From Ilex aquifolium (Eukaryota; Streptophyta; Magnoliopsida; Aquifoliales; Aquifoliaceae): a stretch of 64,000 nucleotides of DNA. The DNA is taken from positions 36,926,001 to 36,990,000 of the forward strand of contig OX637394.1 of the NCBI GenBank assembly GCA_951799425.1, in the 5' to 3' direction. How positions within the stretch are numbered: the first letter of the stretch is position 1; every line of letters begins with the position of its first letter. The notes beneath the pieces were generated by a model that made no database searches, was not told the origin of the DNA, and saw only the letters and a program-made list of their open reading frames with translations. Below are positions 35,833 through 45,334 of this stretch, one piece after another. The position numbers were made by a program, and so were the translations under genes.

Positions 35833-37253
35833 TGCTTGACTCTTAAAAGGTATACCAGAGTGTAGGTGGTCAAGGTGTAGTAATACTCGGGAAGTCAGAT
35901 GTGGAACCATAGGGATCAATTAAAATCAAAAGAAGAACAGGTAACAATTGGTTTGTAGTTTGAATTGGTTTTTTAAATTAAAAACAAGGAATTTCAAAAG
36001 GATTTATTAATTGGAAAAAAGAACTTTTTAGTTTTGGGATCCAGACTTATTCATGATCATCAATTAAAACATGTTCATGAATTATTGTTATCTTAGTTGA
36101 TTTCTATCATTAGTGTAGTCAACCGGAGAGTTTGGCTTTGAAAACAATAGACAATTATTTTGAAAGTAAGAATTTAAAAACTAGTTCTAAGAAACTTGCA
36201 GGGAATTATAAGTATTATTCATACCAAGAAATGAATCATGTTAATGAACAGTCAAATAATTATATAGAGCATAAAACTTTACTAACAGTCATCCAAATTA
36301 ATCTATAACTTTAAAAAATGTAACAATAAAGAATATAGAATGTAATTTCATAAACATGAATAATCAATTGACAATCCTAAGGTTCATACCCTAAATAAAG
36401 AGTACAAGAAACTTACTCAATAGCCATGAGTCTTGAAAACAAAAAAATAATAAAACAATAATGATCCCCGGATCCTCTCTCAACACATGAAAGCATCCTA
36501 TTTATACAATAAAACCTAGGTATAGGTCTAGGGAAGAATTCCAAAAAATTCGGCAGTCTGATTTACAAAGGCCTCTAACCGACTTAAAAAGGTGCGTCCG
36601 GACAGTGAAAAGTTGTTGGAATTCTCGTCCTCAGAATGGCGTCCAGATAGCACTAGCCACGTCTAAACGGTCATAGTTACGACCGGATGATAAAAACTGT
36701 GTCCGAACAGATGGGATATGTATCGTCAATCTTGAGTCCGAACGGCAATGAAGGTGTCCAGACATCCAAAACTCTTTGGAATTGCATCTTCATCACTCGC
36801 ACCCAAACAGTGATAGTTGCAACCAAACGGTGCTAATCCATCATCGATATTGAATTTATCTCGAGAATTCAATGTTTTTCAATTGCAATGTTGTGTCCAG
36901 ATAGTGCCAACTGCGTCCGGAAAGTACTGTCTATCTAGCTTCCCTCGGATTCTGAACTCCAACCTTCATGGAATCGAGCCTGATCTTCCAAGGGTGTCCA
37001 CTTTGACCTGAATCTCAACCCATGTTCCAAATGACAGCTTTGCCCTTCTGAATCCAATTTCCTCCTCCTTAGGAAATGAGTCACCAAGTGTATCCAAATG
37101 TGATTCAATTCACTTATTTTACCAGGAAAATACATCGACCACTAAAAACAAAGGTTAAACTGAAAATCCAACAAGTAATCATATATAATCTCAAATAATA
37201 TGCAATTAGCCATCTATTAAACACAATAAAACATTGCTTTTAATGGCTAATTA
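35833..37253 (-). mobile_element. Solo LTR, Athila-like
   Basis: A GTCCT duplication lies at 35828-35832 and 37254-37258. The plus-strand left end TGCTTGACTC resembles the TGCTTGACC and TGCTTCAAC ends of B1 and B2. The other end reads TAATTAGCC on the minus strand instead of TG. The segment after the left end (GTAGTAATACTCGGGAAGTC) is like B2's LTR. A CGTCCGGACAGTG-type cluster lies at 36590-36930. No gene is inside. Confidence 0.8.
36590..36930. repeat. GCGTCCGGACAGTG-like cluster in solo LTR
   Basis: About eleven degenerate copies of GTCC(G/A)(G/A)A(C/T)AGTG-type words are spaced 20-40 bases. The element is decayed and the cluster is degenerate. Confidence 0.7.
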
Positions 37254-37533
37254 GTCCTCATCCTTCAAACCGAGTTTGTGAAATATGATTTTGGCGGAGC
37301 TCCTCAATCAAGACCCTCTTTACATCAAAATTGGCTATACGCAATGTGAGGACCAAGGCTTTATTATGCGAGTGATAAATCATTGTCGGATCACCATTAG
37401 AGAAGCTAATCAGTCCTTCTAACTGGTCAGTCCTTTGCTTCTTGCAATCGTTTTCAGGCTTCATGCCAACTTGATAAACGTCTCTTATTTACGCAGCTTT
37501 TTGTATATATGCTCAAGTTGCCTTATATGTAGT
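37254..37533 (-). pseudogene. Host Tat piece: protease, first part
   Basis: The minus strand encodes LISFSNGDPTMIYHSHNKALVLTLRIANFDVKRVLIE. This corresponds to the Tat protease entry (HNDALVVTLxIANYxVRRVLVDNGSS), with the active-site region degraded. Bounded by the solo LTR and B2. Confidence 0.8.
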
Positions 37534-38605
37534 TGCTTCAACTTTAAAAGTGTAAACCCAAGCGCAGGTTGAGCAAAGTAATATATTCTCGGAAGTCCGA
37601 GGTCGATCCCACGAGGAATTGTAACAAGAAACAATCACACAAACAATGAAAGTAATTTGAAAGGAAAAAGATTTGTTTGGAAAATTGTTGATTGGAGAAA
37701 AATGATTTTGGTAATTAAAACAGTAATAAATAAAATACTAGAGCATCAGGTACTCCCTCTCAACTTCATACAATAGTAGTTAAAGACTCAAAGCTTGACT
37801 TGAAAGAGGAATTAAATGTCAGTTAAACCAATTAACAAATCAAGTGATAAATCCAATGGTTATAATCAAAAGACTACCAGGAACCTGAATAATCATTCAA
37901 TCATATTATTTTATGAAATAATGTTAATCCTTCCAGCGTGGAATAACCAGTGATTTACACGCAGGGAAAATCAAGCAATTGATGTACGTGGCACAACAAC
38001 TCAAGAGTTTATACAGCATAAACACTTTGCTAAAAGATTTGGGATTAAATTAACACAATAACATAAATCCTTAAGTACAAGAGTCAATAAGAATACCGTA
38101 CTCCGTTGAGAGGTTTTCCCCTAGCCCTAGCTTAGCCTTCTAGCCAGACATGGTAAAAAGATGCAGAAATAGACTAATGAAAAAGAACTCCCTTTTACAA
38201 GGTCCTAGGTTCGTATTTATAAATTACATTCTAAAGAGATTGCATCCCACTAGGATTCTAAATTCGGCAGCAGAAGCTTGACACGCGTCCGGACGCGCAT
38301 CTCTCAACCGTCCGGACGCAACTTCCAGAATGGTCCTTCCTCCGTTTATCAACTTTCTGCCAATCGCGTCCGGACGCGTACACTTCATCCGTCCAGACGC
38401 GTGTTCCAGTGTGATCCGTCCTGAGCTATGCTTCCTTTCTTCTCATAACTTCACTCCAATTTTTGCACTATTAGCCTGCAAAACAACACAACTCATCTTT
38501 CATTCTCATAGCCTTAATCTTCAATTAAATCAACATAAATATCACACTTTCACAATAAAATGATCAATATTACCTCTGACAAATGTAACTATTAGACCTG
38601 AATCA
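37534..38605 (-). repeat. B2 left (3') LTR
   Basis: It runs from TGCTTCAACTTT to CCTGAATCA on the plus strand. It carries a CGTCCGGACGC cluster (38283-38412) and a minus-strand TATAAATA (38214-38221). Confidence 0.97.
38283..38412. repeat. CGTCCGGACGC cluster in B2 LTR U3
   Basis: Three CGTCCGGACGC words and one variant (CGTCCAGACGC) occur within 130 bases. On the minus strand they lie 60-200 bases upstream of TATAAATA. The same cluster is at 48663-48793 in the right LTR. Confidence 0.9.
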
Positions 38606-38618
38606 CACCCCCCCACTT
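38606..38618 (-). other. Polypurine tract of B2
   Basis: The minus strand reads CTAAGTGGGGGGGTG directly before the 3' LTR, preceded by TAGGGACTAGCAAGGT. Confidence 0.88.
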
Positions 38619-40480
38619 AGACCTTGCTAGTCCCTAGTAAGGCAAGCAAATAAACATATAATACTAACTACAAACAAAACAAAACCACTCTCGTAGGATT
38701 CACGATTGCATTTAGCATATGCAACAAGCCTTTAAACCCCTAGGTTTCCCCTAGTGGACGAGTATAGTCTCGTGAGGGTTTCCAGAGATGATCCCCACAA
38801 ACATCACTTTGTGCTCAAATATCTGAATAACACTTTTATAATATAAATTGCTACCGCACTATTGAAATTCTAAGACACAAACTTTTTATAAGCGCATGCA
38901 AAACAACATATAGAACTATGCGGTATATAACTGTATGCACTTATCATATTCTCATATAAACTCGTGTGTAGTGTGGGTTAACTATACCAAGTCAATAATT
39001 TATCTGGTAATCACCTCTACAACTATCAACTATTCGTCTCAATGCCGAATCTCACTAGATAATTCACTCATGAATAATTCTCTCAGATTATAGTAATTAT
39101 AACCTCAAGTATCACATGTGAGTGGGGGATATTTAAATCAACACGAAATAGTGCTCACATGTTCCATTAAGAATAACGTAATCCAAGAGAAATAGGATTT
39201 AACATAATCTCATGAAAGGAAATCAACACACAATAAACAAATAATCGCTATTCTCCTCCTCATTCACACAAGTCATGCATCCTCAATACACTCTTGAGAT
39301 CAGATAGGACTTTATTTATGGTTGTAATGGGGCCTTGGGATTAGGGTTTTGAAACGAAGGATATACAGGAATTCAAAAGACTATCCCGAGAGAACCTGTA
39401 CATTACACAACCAAATGTCTTTCCATAGCCTTTCACTCTCCATCCTTTAGAAGCACAATTTACATCACTTGCTCATATTATTTTTTTTTTTTTTCAAAAC
39501 ACATGCTTGCTATTTTTTTCTCTCTTTTTTTTTTCACAGCTAGACATATTGTCTTTCTCTTTTTTTTTCAACTTTTTTTTTTCTTTTTTTTTTTCAGCAA
39601 GACATCTAATGCAAATATTCACAAGTATGTAAAACTCTTGTTTTTTCTTTTCTTTTCTTAACCAACATCTCCCAAATTACATAAACAATAAAAGTTCAAT
39701 CTCAGGATAAGCAAGGGTAAAAGATATTATTTTTTTCATTGGCTTGGTTATTATATGTTGGGTATAAGAAATAAAATTCTGCTTCAAAGGCTCAATCATG
39801 GCTTCTAGGGATAATAATATTCAAAGAATAAGGTTTAGGCTCAAATAATGACAAAGATGGCCTAAAATCATATCTCAAGAGCTTTTGATAACACACTTCC
39901 CATACAAATAATTCAAAGTCAAGCAATTATTCACAATATTGGTATTAACCAAAACAAAAATAATGAGACTATTGAAGGAGATTAGCTGAATAAAAATATT
40001 TTTTATTGAGTAAATGTAAATATTCCTCCAAGAAAGATTGGATCAAAACTCACTAGGGTCTTTACGCATCTCCACTATATGTTTCAAGTTCTCAAGGTAA
40101 AATACTTAACAAATTTTTAACTTGGTAAAGTCTAAAGGTGCACAATTTGTGAGTTTTTATAAGAACATGATACGAGATACAGAAATATAAAATAAAGTTC
40201 TCTGTGATGCTTAAACAGTTACAAATTTAAAGTTAAGCAAATTATTTCAACTATGTGGTATTAACTTATTCATAATAACGTTATTTAGATATTTGATACC
40301 ACACCAAACAAAATATGCATTTTATATAATACTGAGAATTCAAGTACAATGCATATTCAAAAGATAAAAGAAATCAAGCCTAACAAAAACTACCCAAAAT
40401 AGGCTTTGATTTCTACATAAAACTGGAAAAGAAAATAAAAGAAATGATTTTAAAACCACCGGGACCTAGAAGAAATCATC
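38619..40480. other. B2 non-coding stretch between third ORF and 3' LTR
   Basis: No open frame of note. It holds T-rich runs at 39475-39600 and a segment at about 39730-39900 that resembles B1 at 27530-27680. Confidence 0.65.
39475..39600. repeat. T-rich low-complexity tract
   Basis: Runs of 7-16 T are separated by short C/A-containing segments. Confidence 0.9.
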
Positions 40481-41635
40481 CTAAGATGAGGGGCCTACCT
40501 GATTCTGAGAATTCTGCCCTAGCCCCCTCATCTGTGCCCTCAATTCTCTCATCTCCTTCCTCATCTCTCTCTGCCCTCTCAGCAGCTCAAACAAAATCTG
40601 CCTGTCAGTCCTGGGATCAGTGTCCTCATCCACTGGTACCTCAAAGTCCTCATCGATATTGAGGAACTGATCCCAATCCTCTACCGGCACATCACCCTCA
40701 GCTGCAACCTCCCCCTGACCTGGACCCCTCTCCCCTGGCACTGGCCTGGCTACACTCTGACTTTTCAAAAGAGTGCCACAGTTAAGTGCCACCACTTTCT
40801 TTGCCCGCTTCATAGTGGCGTCGATGACCACCCCTGCCTGCTCGCACATCGCGGTGGCCAGACCAGCAAAAGGGAGAGATGGTTTCTTCGGATCGACGAT
40901 GGCTCGTCTCATCTCCGAAAAAATCAATGATGGGAGGTCGATGGACTTTCCGGTTCCCATAGCATATAGAAGTCGGGCTCTGTCAGGGTAGATGTGATTA
41001 TTCCTCAGCAAAGGAAAAATGTTGGAGACTGAAATCAGATTGAGAATCTTGTACTTGTTGGTCAAGTCTCCCTGCTGAAGGAATTTCACTCCGTCCGTCC
41101 ACACAAAATCACCATCCCCCAGTAACTCTCTACCCACCTCATCACCACCAAAATTCTGGGGGTATTCAGGGATAGCCACCCGGGCTTGAGTCATTCCAGT
41201 CAGTTGGGCAATGGCTGTGGCATCTACACTGATGTGCTTACCTCGAACATAGGTGGTCAGCTGACCATTCCCGAGGTCATCAGCGTTGCTGTAGAACTCC
41301 CTTGCCAAGATGGGGATACACACCCACTCCTTACCCATGAAACCTGCCCAACGTCTAGCGGTGATGATATCTCGGACTCCCAATCGAGCGAAGTCCTCGT
41401 ATTCAACTTTTCTCTCACAGACTACAGGTTTTTGGGCGTAATATTTGAAAAATCTTACCCGTGCATCCAAAATTTGGAAACGAACGGGATCAAATGTGGT
41501 ATCCTCCTCCTCCTCCTGAGTATTTACTCGGAGTCTCTTCGAACTAGAAGCTCTAGGTGGTGCCATGGCAAATGAGAAACTGATATAGGAGAAGAAGAAG
41601 GAAAGTATTCTGGTTTTTAAAAGTTTGCAGTGCAA
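40481..41635 (-). CDS. B2 third ORF: plant transposon-protein domain in env position
   Basis: This is an open frame of 384 residues. A better start may be the second Met (41566, MAPPRASSSKRLR), giving 361 residues. The core (residues about 55-260) resembles the domain Pfam calls a putative plant transposon protein (Transposase_32 type): an RFFKYYAQKPVV stretch, WVCIPILAREFYSNA, then TYVRGKHISVDATAIAQLTG (compare the family's VRGKWVxFSPxAINxxLGL). The C-terminal 40 residues form a charged, coiled-coil-like segment (RGQREMRKEMRELRAQMRGL). It lies in the same orientation as gag-pol between integrase and the 3' LTR, where Athila elements carry an env-like ORF. Its role is unknown and I saw no transmembrane segment in the core. 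It appears intact. Confidence 0.8.
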   Translation of the reverse strand: MHCKLLKTRILSFFFSYISFSFAMAPPRASSSKRLRVNTQEEEEDTTFDPVRFQILDARVRFFKYYAQKPVVCERKVEYEDFARLGVRDIITARRWAGFMGKEWVCIPILAREFYSNADDLGNGQLTTYVRGKHISVDATAIAQLTGMTQARVAIPEYPQNFGGDEVGRELLGDGDFVWTDGVKFLQQGDLTNKYKILNLISVSNIFPLLRNNHIYPDRARLLYAMGTGKSIDLPSLIFSEMRRAIVDPKKPSLPFAGLATAMCEQAGVVIDATMKRAKKVVALNCGTLLKSQSVARPVPGERGPGQGEVAAEGDVPVEDWDQFLNIDEDFEVPVDEDTDPRTDRQILFELLRGQREMRKEMRELRAQMRGLGQNSQNQVGPSS

Positions 41636-41657
41636 GAAATTCTGATCGGGCAGTCAG

Positions 41658-41665
41658 TATTTATA
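41658..41665 (-). promoter_or_regulatory. TATA box upstream of B2 third ORF
   Basis: The minus strand reads TATAAATA, the same word as in the LTR promoter (38214-38221 and 48595-48602). It is 92 bases upstream of the Met at 41566 and directly downstream of the CGTCCGGACGC cluster. Confidence 0.6.
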
Positions 41666-41676
41666 ATTTTTCACAC

Positions 41677-41945
41677 GAGTCCGGACGCATGGAGGTTAAA
41701 CCGTCCGGACGCGCCTTAACTGCCGCCTTAATTAGCCTTAAAGATCACGCGTCCGGACGCATGGAGTTAACCCGTTCGGACGCGTACTCTGAATTTCAAA
41801 CGTTTGGCTTTCCCGTCCGGACGCATGTTGGTATTCCGTCCGGACGCGAAGTCCAGAGAGTTCAGGCTCTTGGATCACGTCCGGACGCAACTTCCAGTAG
41901 GTTTTTCTCTATAGCCTTGCGTCCGGACGCGTGTTCCAGTGAGTT
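41677..41945. repeat. Internal CGTCCGGACGC cluster of B2
   Basis: Seven GTCCGGACGC words and one variant lie within 270 bases upstream (minus strand) of the TATA box and third ORF. Two longer words, CGTCCGGACGCAACTTCCAG and GACGCGTGTTCCAGTG, are shared with the LTR cluster, so the two clusters are related by descent and not by composition alone. Confidence 0.88.
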
Positions 41946-42158
41946 GTTTCTCAACACTTAGAAAAATTTTCATATTTTCACATTTTTAACACCTTTTCCT
42001 CCCAGATGGCTCCATTCTACTCATAAAAATTCCTAAGTCCCCCAAAAAAACAATACTACTTGACTATCTAAAAAAAATAAACACATAAACACAGTTGCAT
42101 GTGCACACGGCTCAAATTCAAAATCCAATATACTTTGTATTATCAAGTGAATGCTCCA
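41946..42158. other. B2 spacer upstream of the internal cluster
   Basis: AT-rich sequence, no coding signal. Confidence 0.6.
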
Positions 42159-42171
42159 CCCCCCCCCCCCC
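42159..42171 (-). other. 13-base internal G run (minus strand) of B2
   Basis: Thirteen C on the plus strand are followed by ACTCAAAAATTTGCATTGTCC and then TCAATGT. The minus strand thus reads ACATTGAGGACAATGCAAAT and soon after G13. The context matches B1 at 28115. Confidence 0.85.
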
Positions 42172-42341
42172 ACTCAAAAATTTGCATTGTCCTCAATGTA
42201 TGGATCCAGAGAGTAAGATCAAATAAGGGATAGAAAGACATACCGGATGCGCGTAAAGTGTGCTCATGCATCTGTAGAAAATTAAAGAGAAAACAACATA
42301 CACTAATATACAACAATACACAGAAAATGGTCAGAGATGGA

Positions 42342-45300
42342 TCATTCATAGTGGGGATCCACCAATTCGATGGATTCCACTTCCACAATACCCTCCTCCA
42401 AGAATGGTTTCAATCTTTGCCCATTAACCTTAAAAATGTTCCCATTACTTGGGTTTTCAATCTCCACTGTTCCATATGGGAATACTTCCTTGACAACGTA
42501 CGGGCCACTCCATCTAGTCCGAAGCTTTCCCTTAAATATGTGAAGCCTAGAATTATAAAGAAGAACTTTCTGCGCAGGTGTAAAGGTTTTACGCACAATA
42601 TTCTTATCATGAAACACCTTCATGCGTTCTTTACTGATTCTAGAGTTCTCATATGCCTCATTGCGGATCTCATCAAGCTCATTTAGTTGTAATTTCCGTG
42701 CGGTGCCGGCTTGGTCAAAACTAAAGTTGAACATTTTAATGGCCCAATATGCTTTATGCTCTAGTTCCACAGGCAAGTGACAAGTTTTTCCATAAATCAA
42801 TCTATATGGAGACATACCAATCGGGGATTTATATGCAGTTCGGTATGCCCATAATGCATCGAGTAGTCGTAACGACCAATCTTTACGATCTGGATTCACC
42901 GTTTTTTCCAAAATGTAAGAAATTTCCCGATTGACAAGCTCTACTTGACCACTTGTCTGTGGGTGATAGGGAGTTGCAACTTTATGTGTTACACCATATT
43001 TTTTCATCAAATTCTCAAAAGGCCTATTACAGAAATGCAATCCCCCATCACTGATAATGGCTCGAGGTATACCAAATCTGGACAAAATATTTTCTTTTAA
43101 AAATTTCAAAACAACTTTATGATCATTTGTCCGACATGGTATAGCTTCAACCCACTTAGAGACATAATCTACTTCCACTAAAATGTACATATACCCAAAA
43201 GATGGGGGAAAAGGACCCATGCAATCTATTCCCCAGCAGTCAAATATTTCTATGATCAAAATCGGGTTTAGGGGCATCATATTCCTACCGGTCAATCCCC
43301 CCAGTTTTTGACATCGCTCACACACTTTACAAAAATTATGAGCATCCTTAAAAATTGTAGGCCAATAAAATCCGCACTACAAAATTTTTGCAGCGGTCTT
43401 TTTCATAGAAAAATGGCCTCCACAAGCTCCCGCATGACAAAAGGAGAGAATGCTACTTACCTCATCGTCAGGTACACATCTCCGGATAATCTGATCTGGG
43501 CAATATTTGAAAAGGTATGGGTCATCCCAGAAGAAACTCTTTACGTCGACTAAAAATTTCCTCTTATCCAAAGCAGTCCAAGCCGGTGGCATGTTACCTG
43601 TAACAAGAAAATTCACAATGTCAGCAAACCATGGTAATGAAGAAACTGTCAATAACTGTTCATCTGGGAAAGTATCTTTGATCGGCACTGTCTCAATGGG
43701 CACATCACTCACCAGTCTAGACAAATGGTCAGCCACTACATTTTCTACTCCTTTTTTATCCTTAATAGTGATATCAAATTCTTGGAGTAGTAGGAGCCAC
43801 CTCAACAGTCTCGGTTTTGCATCTTTCTTAGTTAATAAGTATTTGAGAGCTGCATGGTCTGTGAATATAACAATGGGGAAACCTACTAAGTATGACCTGA
43901 ATTTGTCTAGTGCAAATACTACAGCCAATAATTCTTTTTCCGTGGTAGAATAGTTCATCTGTGCACTATTTAAAGTTCTACTGGCATAGTAGAGGACATG
44001 AGGCTTTTTGTCATTTCTTTGTCCTAAAACCGCCCCTACAGCATAGTCACTGGCGTCACACATGATTTCGAAAGGACGACTCCAATCTGGGGGTTGCATG
44101 ATTGGGGCGGTGACAAGCATGCCTTTTAACTTATCAAAAGCTTCTTGGCATGCATTATCCCACTCAAAAGGTGTGTCTTTCCCTAGGAGATTACAGAGTG
44201 GTCTAGATATGGAACTAAAATCCTTTATAAATCTCCTATAAAAACCAGCATGACCCAAGAAAGATCTAACATCCTTAAGGGCTTTAGGGATAGGTAAATT
44301 AGCTATTAATTCAATTTTGGCCTTATCTACCTGAATTCCCTCAAAAGAGACAATGTGACCAAGAACAATTCCCTTCCGAACCATGAAATGGCATTTCTCC
44401 CAGTTAAGTATCAGGTTCTTTTCTTCACATCTTATAAGCACTTTCTCAAGGTTAGATAAGCAGTCATCATAGGAATCACCAAAGACAGTAAAATCATCCA
44501 TAAAAACTTCAAGAAAACGTTCAACCATGTCACTGAAAATACTAAGCATACACCTTTGAAACGTCGCAGGTGCATTGCATAATCCAAAAGGCATCCTTCG
44601 TTAAGCAAAGGTGCCAAAAGGGCAAGTAAATGTGGTCTTCTCTTGGTCTTCTAAGGCAATTTCAATCTGGTTATATCCCGAATAACCATCTAAAAAACAA
44701 TAGTAACAGCATTAAGTCTCCTGTAGTCTATGCACATTCTCCAACCAGTAACTGTCCTAGTTGGCACAAATTCATTATTTTCGTTAGCAACTACAGTGAC
44801 TCCAGATTTCTTAGGAACTACCTGTGTGGGACTTACCCATTTGCTGTCTGCAATAGGGTAGATAATTCCTACATCTAACAGTTTCAACACCTCTTTTTTT
44901 ACAACTTCTTTCATATGTGGATTTAGCCTACGTTGCATCTCCCTAGATGTTTTAGCATTATCCTCCAAATAAATCTTGTGGGTGCAAACCAAAGGGCTAA
45001 TTCCTTTTATATCAGCTAAAGTCCAACCAATTGCATTCTTATGTTCCTTAAGAAGGTGTAACAACATACCTTCCTCTGCTGAATTCAATTGAGAAGAAAT
45101 TATTACCGGGTAAGTTTCATCATCTCCTAAAAATGCATACTTCAAATCTACCGGTAGTTGCTTGAGGTCTAGCTTGGGAGCTTTATCCTTGGATGGTATT
45201 GGTGGATCAGTTCTTGATGGGAGCTCCTCAAATCTCTGTCTCAACTCTCTCATTTCAAGTACCTGCAAAGAGTTTAACATATCAGTTGAAACAGAAATTT
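42342..45300 (-). pseudogene. B2 pol: RT, RNase H and integrase
   Basis: Minus-strand RT motifs are DVGIIYPIADSKWVSPTQVVPK, WRMCIDYRRLN, MPFGLCNAPATFQRCM and the catalytic FMDDFTVFG. RNase H follows ([57 protein letters not shown]), and then integrase: [31 protein letters not shown] (Asp), [11 protein letters not shown] (Asp), [15 protein letters not shown] (Glu), [23 protein letters not shown] and [11 protein letters not shown]. The pattern is clearly Athila. The domains are well preserved, but the reading has about two or three breaks. Confidence 0.92.
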
Positions 45301-45334
45301 CAGAATTCTTTTCATCTATCTCTAACTCAGAATA

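Noticed and set aside
41186-41575. Plus-strand open frames opposite the B2 third ORF
   Set aside because: They have no recognisable domain and lie wholly antisense to a well-supported coding frame.
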